Below are positions 1 to 8,954 of a DNA stretch of 64,000 nucleotides, piece by piece. Position 1 is the stretch's first letter; every line of letters begins with the position of its first letter. The DNA comes from Methanobrevibacter sp. (GTDB taxonomy: Archaea > Methanobacteriota > Methanobacteria > Methanobacteriales > Methanobacteriaceae). The stretch is taken from positions 34,392 to 98,391 of the forward strand of contig NZ_JAUNXI010000007.1 in assembly GCF_030539875.1 (NCBI RefSeq), read 5' to 3'. The notes below the pieces were generated by a model, which had not been told where the DNA came from, made no database searches, and worked only from the letters and a program-made list of their open reading frames with translations. The translations under genes were made by a program, and so were the position numbers.

Positions 1-135
1 GAAATGGTTAATAAGAAAAAAATTACATCAGTTATCTGCGAAGTAATGATTAAACACAATACTGTATCTGCAAAAACAATTAATACTTCGTATAATATGA
101 TGAAATATTTTTTAAAATTTAATTCAATAATATGA
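1..135 (+). CDS. possible 3' end of an upstream gene (partial)
   Basis: Frame 1 is open from the window edge to a TGA at 133-135, giving 44 residues that are Lys/Asn rich. No domain is recognisable and the composition is close to what A+T-rich non-coding DNA would give, so this may be chance. It is listed because a gene running in from the left would end here. Confidence 0.2.
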   Translation, partial: EMVNKKKITSVICEVMIKHNTVSAKTINTSYNMMKYFLKFNSII

Positions 136-187
136 ATAAATTTTTTCATATTTCTTTTATTTTTAATTTCTAATGGCAGTGCAGGAT

Positions 188-235
188 TTTGGACCATTAA
201 TGATAAAATCATACATATTTTTGAAAGAGTCCAAA
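188..235 (+). repeat. inverted repeat upstream of the chorismate mutase promoter
   Basis: TTTGGAC (188-194) and GTCCAAA (229-235) are perfect 7-base complementary arms, with a smaller nested pair TGAT/ATCA between them. It lies before the promoter at 253-260, so it is not part of the kcm leader. It could be the end of an upstream transcript or an operator. No T-run follows. Confidence 0.3.
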
Positions 236-252
236 GTCAATTAATCATATAG

Positions 253-260
253 TTTATATA
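253..260 (+). promoter_or_regulatory. TATA box of the chorismate mutase-S17e unit
   Basis: TTTATATA, the archaeal promoter core. Transcription would start about 25 bases downstream, near 284, leaving a leader of roughly 30 bases that carries the GGTGAT ribosome binding site at 304-309. Confidence 0.55.
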
Positions 261-312
261 CTAGGTTAATCATAACTTATATTATTATCATTATTATCAA
301 TTTGGTGATTTT

Positions 313-654
313 TTGGATAGAAGTTATGAAATTAAATCTTTTAAAAGTAAAAAAGAAGCTGAAGAACTTCTACTAAAATCAAGAAAATCTATTGATGAAA
401 TTGATAGTCAATTATTCGATTTGATTTCTCAGAGAACTGCTCTTGCAAAAAATATAGCTCTTTCTAAAGATTATCTTGGAATGCCTATTTTTGATGAATC
501 TAGAGAAAAAGCTGTTCATGAAAAGATTAAGCGATTGTCTGAAGAAAAAAATCTTGATGTTGATATTATTGATCAAATAGTTACCATGTTGACTATTTTA
601 AATAAAAATGAGCAAAAAGGAATTTTAAGGAGGAATGTTGATGGGCAATATTAG
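313..654 (+). CDS. chorismate mutase (AroQ type)
   Basis: Converts chorismate to prephenate at the branch to phenylalanine and tyrosine. The 113-residue all-helical protein keeps the AroQ active-site pattern: Arg24 before IDEIDSQL, Arg41 and Lys52 in the next helix, and Asp61, Arg64 and Glu65 in the DESRE stretch. The start is a TTG at 313 placed behind GGTGAT (304-309); there is no ATG near the family's usual N-terminus. There is no fused prephenate dehydrogenase or dehydratase domain. Its end overlaps the S17e gene by 14 bases, so the two are translated from one message. Confidence 0.88.
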   Translation: MDRSYEIKSFKSKKEAEELLLKSRKSIDEIDSQLFDLISQRTALAKNIALSKDYLGMPIFDESREKAVHEKIKRLSEEKNLDVDIIDQIVTMLTILNKNEQKGILRRNVDGQY

Positions 655-838
655 AACTTCATTTGTTAAACGTTTAGCAAAAGAACTTATTGAAACTCAC
701 AAAGGTGTTTTCACTACTGATTTTGAAGAAAACAAAAAATTAGTACAAGAATACTCTACTGTAAGTACTAAACATTTAAGAAATAAAATTGCAGGATATG
801 TAACTAGGCTTGTAAGGTTAGAACAAACCAGAGACTAA
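641..838 (+). CDS. rps17e: 30S ribosomal protein S17e
   Basis: Archaeal/eukaryotic small-subunit protein of 65 residues beginning [11 protein letters not shown], the family's standard N-terminus. The AAGGAGG motif at 627-633 is seven bases before this ATG. An earlier in-frame ATG at 635 sits almost on the binding site and is too close to be used. It overlaps the chorismate mutase stop. T-rich runs follow at 841-880 and probably end the transcript. The link between chorismate mutase and S17e looks like simple co-transcription rather than shared function. Confidence 0.93.
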   Translation: MGNIRTSFVKRLAKELIETHKGVFTTDFEENKKLVQEYSTVSTKHLRNKIAGYVTRLVRLEQTRD

Positions 839-998
839 GCTTTTTTTCATATTTTCTATTACTCTTTTTTTATTTAATTATTTTTTAATTTTAAACTTTT
901 TTTGGATTTTTTTCTAAAATATTTCTTTTAAAATAAGTTGAGGGTTTATAAAAAACAAAAAAGAAAAAAATCACACAATTTTCTGACAGTCCCGTTTA

Positions 999-1006
999 TT
1001 TTATAA
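999..1006 (+). promoter_or_regulatory. TATA box of the lysine biosynthesis cluster
   Basis: TTTTATAA in the gap after S17e. A start near 1030 would give a leader of about 75 bases before the aspartokinase ATG. I see no riboswitch-like fold in that leader. Confidence 0.4.
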
Positions 1007-1103
1007 AGTTTATTAATATGGTTAGATAAAAATATATATGGATATTTTATAATTGATATTTTGACATAATTTCAATGAATTTTTTAAGAAATAGGTGAAC
1101 TTA

Positions 1104-2324
1104 ATGGATTTGATAGTAGTAAAATTTGGTGGAACCTCGGTAGGTGATGGTTCCAGGATTAAAAAAGCGGCACAGTCCGTTGTAAATGAGTATATGAAAG
1201 GCAATCAAGTAGTAGTTGTAGTTTCAGCTGTTAACAAGACCACTGATGAGCTCATTGGATTATCCAATGATGCTATTGGAGGAAGCATGACTGATAAGCA
1301 GAAGGCAGAAATTATGGCTATGGGAGAATTAACTAGTGCTAGATTGTTTTCAGCAACTATTGAATCTTTAGGTGTAAAGTCTGAATTTGTTGATCCTTAT
1401 AATGAATTATGGCCAATCATAACTGATTCCAATTCTTTAGATGCAAAAATAGATTTGAATACCACTCACAAGAAAACTGATGGAATTAAACGTCTTGTTA
1501 ATCAGGGTGTTGTACCGGTTATCTGCGGATTTTTAGGAAAAGGTCCTAGTGGGGAAATTACAACTTTGGGAAGAGGCGGAAGTGATATCACCGCATTTTT
1601 AATGGGGCATTGTTTAGATGCAAATGAAGTTGTCATTGTCACTGATGTTGATGGAGTAATGTCAACTGATCCTAATAAAATTGAGGATGCCGAATTACTG
1701 GATGACATATCTGTTGAGGAATTAAGGGACTTGGCCACTCATGGAGCACAGGTTTTACATCCTCATGCATTAAAATATAAAGATCCATTAATAAGTGCAA
1801 AAATTATTAATTTTGAAAACGGGGATTTGACCTCAAAGGGAACTCGTATTGTGGGGCCTTTTGAAGGTGAAATGCTAAAATGCGTTACCCTTTATAAGGA
1901 ACCTATTTCACTTATAGCTATTGTGGGAGAAGCAATGCTTAAAAAAGTTGGTTTGATGGCTAGTTTAACTACTGCCCTCGCCAATGAAGGCATTAATATT
2001 TTCGGTATATCTGCAGGTCAAAATTCAATTACTGTATTTGTAAATAAATCCGATTCTAATAAAGCATATTACTTATTGCATCAGCTGGTAGTTGATACGG
2101 ATGTTTTAAGTTCTTTATCACTTGGAAGAGATACAGCCATGATAACTTTTGTCAGTCCGGACATTATCGAAACTCCAGGCATCATATCTGATGTTACCGA
2201 ACCGCTTAGAAAAAATAACATCAATATTTTAGAAATCACTTCATCACAAACAGCGATTGTTGTATTTGTTGATTGGGAAGATGGTGAAAAAGCTCATGAA
2301 TTAATTAAAGAGGTTTTAGAATGA
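1104..2324 (+). CDS. lysC: aspartate kinase
   Basis: Phosphorylates aspartate, the first step toward lysine, threonine and methionine. The 406-residue protein opens with the kinase motif [12 protein letters not shown] (about residues 4-15), carries the GGSD substrate loop (GRGGSDITA), and ends in two ACT-type regulatory domains (about 265-406), as expected for an enzyme under feedback control by an end-product amino acid. The start is ATG 1104 behind AGGTGA (1093-1098); the GTG inside that binding site is not the start. The stop overlaps dapA by four bases (ATGA). Four genes of the same pathway follow one another on this strand. Confidence 0.93.
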   Translation: MDLIVVKFGGTSVGDGSRIKKAAQSVVNEYMKGNQVVVVVSAVNKTTDELIGLSNDAIGGSMTDKQKAEIMAMGELTSARLFSATIESLGVKSEFVDPYNELWPIITDSNSLDAKIDLNTTHKKTDGIKRLVNQGVVPVICGFLGKGPSGEITTLGRGGSDITAFLMGHCLDANEVVIVTDVDGVMSTDPNKIEDAELLDDISVEELRDLATHGAQVLHPHALKYKDPLISAKIINFENGDLTSKGTRIVGPFEGEMLKCVTLYKEPISLIAIVGEAMLKKVGLMASLTTALANEGINIFGISAGQNSITVFVNKSDSNKAYYLLHQLVVDTDVLSSLSLGRDTAMITFVSPDIIETPGIISDVTEPLRKNNINILEITSSQTAIVVFVDWEDGEKAHELIKEVLE

Positions 2325-3214
2325 ATTTTGAAGGAACATATGTTGCAATGGTCACTCCATTTACGAAAGAGGGAACTTTTGATGAAGAAGGTTTTAGATC
2401 AAATATCAATTATTTGATTGATTTGGGAGTAAATGGTTTAGTTGGTGCAGGAACTACCGGTGAATCCGCTACTATGGGTCACGATGAACATCAGAAAGTC
2501 ATCGAAGTTTTAGTAGATGAAGTTGATGGCAGGGTTGATGCTATTGCAGGAACAGGAAGTAATTCCACATCCGAAGCTTTATCTCTCACTAAACATGCTT
2601 GTGATGTCGGTGCTGACGGTGCTTTGTTGATTACTCCATATTATAATAAACCGCAGCAGCACGCTTTAATAAAACATTATGGGGATATTGCGAATTCTTG
2701 CGATATTCCAATTATCGTATATAATGTTCCGTCACGTACCGGATGCAATATTGAAGTGGATACTGCTGTTGAACTTGCTAAAATTGACGGTATAGATGCT
2801 ATTAAAGAAGCAAGTGGAAGTGTTGATAAAGTGTCAGATATTTACAGGGCTCTTTGTCATGAAGGTCTTGAAGACAAATTCAATATTCTCTCAGGTGAAG
2901 ACTCTTTAACTTTGCCGATTATGGCAGTTGGAGGTACAGGTGTAATTAGTGCATCAGCAAATATTGATGCTAAAAGAATGGTTTTAATGGTTGACAGCAT
3001 CTTAAATGATGATTATACAAGAGCATTGGAACTTCACTATGAAATGTTGGAATTGATAAGGGCTCTTTTCATTGAAAGCAATCCTGTTCCTGTAAAAACA
3101 GCAATGGGTTTAATGGGTCTTCCTTCAGGACCGTTAAGACAGCCATTATGTGATATGAAAGAAGAAAACTTAGAAATTCTTAAAAAAGCATTAAAAGATT
3201 CTAATTTAATTTAA
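2321..3214 (+). CDS. dapA: 4-hydroxy-tetrahydrodipicolinate synthase
   Basis: Condenses pyruvate with aspartate semialdehyde, the committed step to diaminopimelate and lysine. The 297-residue (beta/alpha)8 barrel shows GTTGES at residues 44-49, the YNVPSRTG loop with the catalytic tyrosine, and the Schiff-base lysine in IKEASG. Its length matches the family. It overlaps lysC by ATGA and is followed without a gap by dapB, so translation is coupled. The cell needs this lysine for its proteins and for pseudomurein cross-bridges (known for the group). Confidence 0.95.
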   Translation: MNFEGTYVAMVTPFTKEGTFDEEGFRSNINYLIDLGVNGLVGAGTTGESATMGHDEHQKVIEVLVDEVDGRVDAIAGTGSNSTSEALSLTKHACDVGADGALLITPYYNKPQQHALIKHYGDIANSCDIPIIVYNVPSRTGCNIEVDTAVELAKIDGIDAIKEASGSVDKVSDIYRALCHEGLEDKFNILSGEDSLTLPIMAVGGTGVISASANIDAKRMVLMVDSILNDDYTRALELHYEMLELIRALFIESNPVPVKTAMGLMGLPSGPLRQPLCDMKEENLEILKKALKDSNLI

Positions 3215-3226
3215 ATGGGTAATAAT

Positions 3227-4048
3227 ATGATTAAAGTAGCAGTAACTGGGGCTGCTGGAAGAATGGGCTCTGGTATTATTAAAAGAATTACTGAACAAGA
3301 TGATATGGAAGTAGTTGCAGCTATTGAGAGACCAGAAACTCCTTTTGCAGGCAAAGATGCAGGTCTTCAGGCAGGTATTGACGAACTTGGTGTTGAAATA
3401 GTCGGGTCTGAAAACTTGGAAAAAGCATTAAAGGATTCTGGTGCTGAAGTATTGGTTGATTTTACTATTGCTCCGGCTGCTGTTGAAACAATTAAGGTAG
3501 CTACTTCTTGTGGAGTAAATATTGTTGTGGGAACTACCGGTTTTAGTGATGAACAGATGGCTTTGAACATTAAAAATGTCGAAGATAACAATGTGGGTGC
3601 TGTTATCTCATCAAACATGGCTATAGGGGTTAATGTGTTTTTCAATACATTAAAAAGACTTGCTCCTCTATTATATGATTATGATATTGAAATTATTGAA
3701 GCCCATCACAATCAAAAAGCTGATGCTCCTTCAGGAACAGCGATGACTGCATTTGAAGTAATTGCAAAAGAATTAGATAGGGATCCTGAAGAAGTTGGAA
3801 TTTTTGGAAGAAACGGATTGGTTGGAAAAAGAACTCCTGAAGAAATTGGAGTTCATGCTATTCGTGGCGGAGATATTGTCGGAGACCACACAGTAATGTT
3901 TGTGGGCGAAGGTGAAAGATTGGAAGTTAAACATCAGGCTCATACCAGGGAAGTATTTATTGCAGGCGTAATTAGGGCTATAAGATATGTGCCTACTGCA
4001 CAAAAAGGTACTGTGAGCAGTATGAATGATGTATTAGGTTTGGAATAG
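3227..4048 (+). CDS. dapB: 4-hydroxy-tetrahydrodipicolinate reductase
   Basis: NAD(P)H-dependent second step after DapA. The protein starts MIKVAVTGAAGRMG, a Rossmann dinucleotide motif right at the N-terminus, and carries the catalytic EAHHNQKADAPSGTA segment with its His pair and Lys. I choose ATG 3227 (273 residues) because GGGT at 3217-3220 is well placed for it and the family begins at this point; an ATG at 3215, directly after the dapA stop, would add four residues. It is followed by asd after one binding site. Confidence 0.93.
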   Translation: MIKVAVTGAAGRMGSGIIKRITEQDDMEVVAAIERPETPFAGKDAGLQAGIDELGVEIVGSENLEKALKDSGAEVLVDFTIAPAAVETIKVATSCGVNIVVGTTGFSDEQMALNIKNVEDNNVGAVISSNMAIGVNVFFNTLKRLAPLLYDYDIEIIEAHHNQKADAPSGTAMTAFEVIAKELDRDPEEVGIFGRNGLVGKRTPEEIGVHAIRGGDIVGDHTVMFVGEGERLEVKHQAHTREVFIAGVIRAIRYVPTAQKGTVSSMNDVLGLE

Positions 4049-4057
4049 GTGAATTAT

Positions 4058-5107
4058 ATGGTAAATGTAGGTGTACTTGGTGCAACCGGGATGGTTGGTC
4101 AAAGATTTATTCAACTGCTTGAAAATCATCCTGATTTTGAAATTACAGCATTAGCAGCATCTTCCCGTTCTGCAGGTAAAAGATATGAGGATGCTACTAC
4201 CTGGTATTTGGATAATGAAATGCCTGAATCTGTTAAAGACATTGTTGTTTGTGAAACTAATCCTGATGATATGGATAATGATGTGGATATTGTATTTTCA
4301 TCTCTTCCAACAGAATTTGCAGCTAAAGTCGAAAAAGACTTTGCTCATGACTATGTTGTTGCAAGTAATGCTAGCGCACACAGAATGAAAAAAAATATTC
4401 CTTTGGTAATTCCTGAAGTAAATCCGGAGTATTTGGACATGATCGATGCTCAACAAAAGGAGAATAACTGGGACGGGTTTATTGTAACTAATCCTAATTG
4501 TTCAACTATTGCATTGACTTTAACATTAAAACCGATTGTTGATAATTTTAATGTAAATTCAATCAGGGTATCAACCATGCAGGCAGTATCCGGTGCAGGA
4601 TACAACGGGGTCCCATCAATGGCTATTGTTGATAATCTTGTTCCCTATATTGGCGGTGAAGAAGAAAAAATGGAAATTGAAACACTTCACCTGTTAGGTT
4701 CTTATGACGGTGCGGAAGTTACTAATGCAAATTTCAAATTAAGCGCTTCTTGTCATAGGGTTCCGGTTGTTGATGGTCATACTGAAGCAGTATTTGTTGA
4801 ATTGGATGATGAGTTTGACATTGATGATGTTAAAAGTAAAATGGCAAACTTCAAGGCATTGCCACAAAAACTTAATTTGTTTTCAGCTCCTGAAAATCCT
4901 GTCGTTGTTAAAGATGAAAATGACAGACCACAACCACGTATGGATAGAAATGCCAGCAATGGTATGGCAGTTACTGTTGGCAGATTAAGAAAAGACCAAG
5001 CATTTGACAATAGCTTTAAATATGTTCTTGTTGGACATAATACTGTTCGCGGTGCTGCCGGTGCATCTATATTAAATGCGGAATTGATTAATGATAAAAT
5101 ACTTTAA
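4058..5107 (+). CDS. asd: aspartate-semialdehyde dehydrogenase
   Basis: Reduces aspartyl phosphate to aspartate semialdehyde, supplying the substrate of DapA encoded two genes upstream. The 349-residue protein begins with [10 protein letters not shown] (NADP-binding), has the catalytic Cys148 in NPNCST, and the active-site His in [16 protein letters not shown]. It is the archaeal/fungal-type enzyme. The start is ATG 4058 behind AGGTGA (4047-4052). It is the last gene of the cluster: long T-runs follow at 5112-5145. Confidence 0.94.
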   Translation: MVNVGVLGATGMVGQRFIQLLENHPDFEITALAASSRSAGKRYEDATTWYLDNEMPESVKDIVVCETNPDDMDNDVDIVFSSLPTEFAAKVEKDFAHDYVVASNASAHRMKKNIPLVIPEVNPEYLDMIDAQQKENNWDGFIVTNPNCSTIALTLTLKPIVDNFNVNSIRVSTMQAVSGAGYNGVPSMAIVDNLVPYIGGEEEKMEIETLHLLGSYDGAEVTNANFKLSASCHRVPVVDGHTEAVFVELDDEFDIDDVKSKMANFKALPQKLNLFSAPENPVVVKDENDRPQPRMDRNASNGMAVTVGRLRKDQAFDNSFKYVLVGHNTVRGAAGASILNAELINDKIL

Positions 5108-5337
5108 TTTTATCATTTTATTTTTTCTTTTTTTTTTAAAATTTTTTATTTTTCCGTTCTGTTTTCTTATTTGTTTTAGTTTTATTTTTAAGTTAATTTA
5201 AGGGTTTAATTTAAATAGTATAAAATTAATAATTATCATTAAGGAATTATATTGTGCAATATATAACAGTTTTCAAATTCATAAAAAATTATTAATTTGA
5301 ATTTGATATTGGGATAAAATTTAAACTAAGGGATAGA

Positions 5338-6495
5338 ATGGAACAAGGAATTGATGATGAGAAAGATATCTTACAATCTTTAATTCGATTTTCCTTATTG
5401 GAGATTAATGAGTTAAAATATGATTTAACTAGGCTTGAAGTGGAAAGGGCTAATGACAACACTCCGCAAAGGATTAGGGAACTCGAAAAAAGCATTGTTG
5501 ATAAAGAAAAGGAAGTTTCTGTTATAAAATTTAAAGCGGAAGATGAAATAAATCTTTTGAAAAAACAGCTTGACGAAAAAGATATTTTAATTAAAAATCA
5601 GGAGGACAGAATTTATGAATTAGATTATGTCAACAATTCTCTTGATGAAATTAAAGAATATTTTGCTGAACAGTTATGGGATTATAAGAAAAAAGAGTTA
5701 GCTGAAGTAAATGAAAGATTAACAGAGTCTTATAAAACTATTGCTGAGAAAGAAGCTACAATCAATTCCCTTTCAAGAGTTATTGACGAGTATAAAATTA
5801 AAGTTATTAAACTTGAAAATAATGTTGAATCTCAAACTCAAATTTTGGAACTTGAAAAGCAGCTTGAACTTAAAAGCAACGAGGTTCTAATAAAAGATAG
5901 TGAAATTAATAAAAGAGATTCAGAGTTAGATGTTCTAAAACAACAAACTATCCCTAAAGACGAGTACATGTCTCTTCAAACTCAGTTTGAATCCGAAATC
6001 AATGCAATGGATGCAGAAATTATCAGTTTAAAACAAGATTCAATTCCCAAAAAAGATTATGATGACCTTAAATTCAAGTTCGACTCTGAAATTAAAAATT
6101 TAAATAATCTGATTAACAGCCTAAAAGAAAATACTATCCCTAAAGACGAGTATATTAATCTTGAAACAAGACTTAAAAATGAAATTTCAGCCCGTAATAG
6201 CGAATTGGAGTTTTTAAAAGAAAGATCAATTCCTAAAGAAGATTATGTTGCTCTTCAATCTCAATTCGAATCAGAAATTAATGCAAGGGACAATGAACTT
6301 CGCCATTTAAAAGAACAAACAGTTCCTCGTGAAGACTATCTTACTCTTAAAAATGAGCTTGCAAGAACCGGCGATAAAATTAAAAGATTGGAAGAGATTA
6401 ACGCATTCTTTAATGAGCTTCAAGAAGAACAAGATGCTTATGAAACTCAAGAAACAACTCCTCCTTTCAGGCTAGAGAAAAAGCAAGGTAGATAA
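5338..6495 (+). CDS. coiled-coil protein with 31-residue repeats
   Basis: A 385-residue, highly charged, almost entirely helical protein of unknown function. No signal peptide, membrane segment or catalytic motif is visible. Residues from about 200 on hold five copies of a unit that begins (I/V)P(K/R)xxYxxL and ends xxLKxxT/S; the first four are exactly 31 residues long and the fifth is incomplete. The N-terminal half is ordinary coiled coil rich in Glu and Lys. The start is ATG 5338 behind AAGGGAT. It stands alone between the lysine cluster and the thermosome. A similar protein without the repeats is at 30033-30947. Confidence 0.75.
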   Translation: MEQGIDDEKDILQSLIRFSLLEINELKYDLTRLEVERANDNTPQRIRELEKSIVDKEKEVSVIKFKAEDEINLLKKQLDEKDILIKNQEDRIYELDYVNNSLDEIKEYFAEQLWDYKKKELAEVNERLTESYKTIAEKEATINSLSRVIDEYKIKVIKLENNVESQTQILELEKQLELKSNEVLIKDSEINKRDSELDVLKQQTIPKDEYMSLQTQFESEINAMDAEIISLKQDSIPKKDYDDLKFKFDSEIKNLNNLINSLKENTIPKDEYINLETRLKNEISARNSELEFLKERSIPKEDYVALQSQFESEINARDNELRHLKEQTVPREDYLTLKNELARTGDKIKRLEEINAFFNELQEEQDAYETQETTPPFRLEKKQGR

Positions 6496-6631
6496 TTATC
6501 TATTTTTTCTTTTTTTATTTCAATTTTCTGTTTGCAAATTCCAATTAAATTTCCCTATTGTATTTGTGTTTTTTACCTATGCTGGGGGGATTATCTTTTT
6601 CTTACCTTAATTTATTTTATACCATAAAGTA

Positions 6632-6639
6632 TTTATATA
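6632..6639 (+). promoter_or_regulatory. TATA box of the thermosome gene
   Basis: TTTATATA about 120 bases before the start codon. Transcription near 6662 would give a leader of some 90 bases, long for this genome. Confidence 0.55.
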
Positions 6640-6751
6640 ACCTTAAACTCATTTATTATGTAGAAAGGTTTTGTCAACACTATAACTTATTCTCATATGT
6701 TGATTATTAAACTGATCTAATTATTTATAAATAGAAAAAAGGTGATTATTA

Positions 6752-8362
6752 ATGGCACAAGGACAACCAATTTTTATTTTACCTGAAGGTACTAACAGGT
6801 CTGTCGGCAGAGATGCACAAAGAAATAACATTTTAGCTGGTAAAGTATTAGCTGAAACAGTAAGAACTACTTTAGGTCCAAAAGGAATGGACAAAATGTT
6901 AGTCGACGGACTCGGAGATATTGTAGTAACCAACGACGGTGTTACAATCTTAAAAGAAATGGATATTGAACATCCTGCAGCAAAAATGCTTGTAGAAGTA
7001 GCAAAAACTCAAGAAGATGAAGTTGGAGACGGAACTACTACTGCAGTAATCATTGCTGGTGAATTATTAAAAAAATCCGAAACTTTACTTGACTCTGACA
7101 TTCACCCAACTATCATAGCTATGGGATACAGAAAAGCTGCTGAAAAAGCACAAGAAATTTTAGACCAAATCGCAATTGATGATGTGGACTCTGAAATTTT
7201 AATTAAAGTGGCTATGACTGCTATGACTGGTAAAGGAACTGAAGCAGCACGTGAACCATTAGCAAAATTAATCGTTGATGCAGTAGAAGCTGTTGCTGAA
7301 GATGGTGAAGTTGACACTGATAACATCAAAATCGAGAAAAAAGATGGAGCTGTTGTTGAAGAATCCAACTTAGTTGAAGGTGTAATTGTAGATAAGGAAA
7401 GAGTACACCCTGGAATGCCAGCTAAAATCAACGATGCAAAAATCGCATTAGTTAACGCTCCTTTAGAAGTTAAAGAAACTGAAGTTGATGCTGAAATCAG
7501 AATCACTGATCCTGCTCAAATGCAAGCTTTCATTGAACAAGAAGAAAAAATGGTTAAAGATATGGTAGATAAAATCGTTGCTGCTGGTGCAAATGTATTA
7601 TTCGCACAAAAAGGTATTGACGACTTAGCACAACACTACTTGTCTAAAGCAGGCGTATTAGCTGTAAGAAGAGTTAAAAAATCAGACATTGAAAAATTAT
7701 CCAGAGCAACTGGTGCTAATGTTATCACCAACTTAGATGACTTAACCGCTGATGACTTAGGTGTAGCAGGCCTTGTTGAAGAAAGAAAAATCTCTGGTGA
7801 AGAAATGATCTTTGTCGAAGAATGCAGCGGAGCTAAATCTGTAACCTTATTCGTAAGAGGAAGTACCAAACATATTGTTGATGAAATTGTAAGAGCAATT
7901 GAAGATGCTATTGGTGTTGTAGCTGCTACTTTAGAAGATGATGAAGTTGTAGCTGGTGGAGGAGCTCCTGAAATCGCAATGGCTAAAAAACTTAAAGACT
8001 ACGCAGAATCCATTTCTGGAAGAGAACAATTGGCTGTAAACGCATTTGCAGAAGCTTTAGAAGTTGTACCAAAAACCTTAGCTGAAAACGCAGGTTTAGA
8101 CAGCATTGACTCTTTAGTAGATTTAAGAGCAGCTCAAGAATCCTCTCACTACATGGGATTAGATGTATTCTCTGGTGAAGTTGCTGATATGAAAGAAGCT
8201 GGTGTAATTGAACCAAAACGTGTCAAAAAACAAGCTATCCAATCTGCATCTGAAGCAGCTGAAATGATTTTAAGAATCGATGATGTAATTGCGTCCACTA
8301 AAGGCCCTGAAGATATGGGTATGGATCCTTCCGCAATGGGCGGAATGCCTCCAATGATGTAA
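6752..8362 (+). CDS. thermosome subunit (group II chaperonin)
   Basis: ATP-driven protein-folding chamber of archaea, related to eukaryotic CCT. The 536-residue protein has the [10 protein letters not shown] and GDGTTTA ATP-binding motifs, the conserved VAGGGAPE segment, and the Gly/Met-rich tail GGMPPMM. The start ATG 6752 lies behind AAGGTGATTATTA. Codon use is strongly biased toward TTA, AGA and GAA, as in the hdr and ribosomal genes here, which suggests heavy expression. It is a single-gene unit ended by the hairpin at 8367-8389. Confidence 0.97.
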   Translation: MAQGQPIFILPEGTNRSVGRDAQRNNILAGKVLAETVRTTLGPKGMDKMLVDGLGDIVVTNDGVTILKEMDIEHPAAKMLVEVAKTQEDEVGDGTTTAVIIAGELLKKSETLLDSDIHPTIIAMGYRKAAEKAQEILDQIAIDDVDSEILIKVAMTAMTGKGTEAAREPLAKLIVDAVEAVAEDGEVDTDNIKIEKKDGAVVEESNLVEGVIVDKERVHPGMPAKINDAKIALVNAPLEVKETEVDAEIRITDPAQMQAFIEQEEKMVKDMVDKIVAAGANVLFAQKGIDDLAQHYLSKAGVLAVRRVKKSDIEKLSRATGANVITNLDDLTADDLGVAGLVEERKISGEEMIFVEECSGAKSVTLFVRGSTKHIVDEIVRAIEDAIGVVAATLEDDEVVAGGGAPEIAMAKKLKDYAESISGREQLAVNAFAEALEVVPKTLAENAGLDSIDSLVDLRAAQESSHYMGLDVFSGEVADMKEAGVIEPKRVKKQAIQSASEAAEMILRIDDVIASTKGPEDMGMDPSAMGGMPPMM

Positions 8363-8366
8363 GTTT

Positions 8367-8389
8367 AAAGAAATTTATATAATTTCTTT
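8367..8389 (+). terminator. hairpin terminator after the thermosome gene
   Basis: AAAGAAATT (8367-8375) and AATTTCTTT (8381-8389) are perfect 9-base complementary arms around a 5-base loop, followed by a T-rich run to about 8410. Confidence 0.7.
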
Positions 8390-8735
8390 TCTTTTTTTAT
8401 TTTTTTTATAATTATTTTGATAGATTTATTTTTAATTCATCTCTAAAATTCAGATGTGAATTAATTAATTTTCAACATCGGGATTTTTCATGATAAACCT
8501 AAAAATCCATGATGCAGGTAACTGCATAATTGATGAATGCAGCTCACTTCAAATTGATTTAAAATTTTCAACTTGTTGTTTACGATATCATGATTTAATA
8601 ATCTGGCAATGGTATTAATATCCTTTAGAATTTGGATGTAATGGCATATATCAACATCATACAATACTGCACTTATTTTAAATTATCTAAAAGAGCAGAA
8701 AAAAATTAATAATTAATCCGGTTGGATTAACAATT
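8390..8735. other. 346-base gap between thermosome and xseB
   Basis: T-rich at the left end. The middle holds an open minus-strand frame without a start codon (8488-8682, listed separately). I see no RNA gene and no clear promoter. Confidence 0.5.
8488..8682 (-). pseudogene. possible decayed gene remnant
   Basis: Between a stop at 8683-8685 and a TGA at 8488-8490 the minus strand is open for 64 codons. The translation (containing YDVDICHYIQILKDI and NNKLKILNQF) has a protein-like amino-acid mix, unlike the Lys/Asn/Ile strings of random A+T-rich DNA here. There is no ATG; a TTG near the front is the only possible start and has no binding site. I do not recognise a family. Confidence 0.2.
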
Positions 8736-8954
8736 TTATTCGCAAGGGTTGAAATCTAAAATTTCCCCGTTTTCTTTAACTATTTTGGCAATTGATTCTT
8801 CTGCAACCTGTAATTTTTCATTACAAATATTTACTAATTTCATAGCTTTGTTAAATTCATCAATTGCATTATCCAATGGTACATCACCAGTTTCTAGTTT
8901 ATCAACAATTTCTTCTAATTTTTCCAGACTTTCTTCAAAACTTAAATTTTCCAT
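8736..8954 (-). CDS. xseB: exodeoxyribonuclease VII small subunit
   Basis: A 72-residue helical protein with the family's opening pattern: LSFEESLEKLEEIVDKLETG, then PLDNAIDEF. It binds the large subunit XseA in several copies and is needed for the single-strand DNA exonuclease. It lies directly after xseA with a one-base overlap (TAATG), so the two are coupled. The enzyme is common in bacteria and rare in archaea, which suggests old transfer from a gut bacterium (inference). Confidence 0.9.
   Translation of the reverse strand: MENLSFEESLEKLEEIVDKLETGDVPLDNAIDEFNKAMKLVNICNEKLQVAEESIAKIVKENGEILDFNPCE

Noticed and set aside
1093..1103. GTG start for aspartokinase, and similar GTG/TTG starts at 4049, 19355, 30021, 35901, 53381 and 61206
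   Set aside because: In each case the codon is part of, or lies between, the GGTG-type ribosome binding site and a well-placed ATG that matches the family N-terminus.
1007..1103. Lysine riboswitch ahead of aspartokinase
   Set aside because: The leader is only about 75 bases, lacks the conserved cores, and lysine riboswitches are bacterial.
7102..7506. 134-codon open frame antisense to the thermosome gene
   Set aside because: It mirrors the biased codon use of the thermosome gene, has no start signal and shows a low-complexity Ser/Thr/Ile translation.
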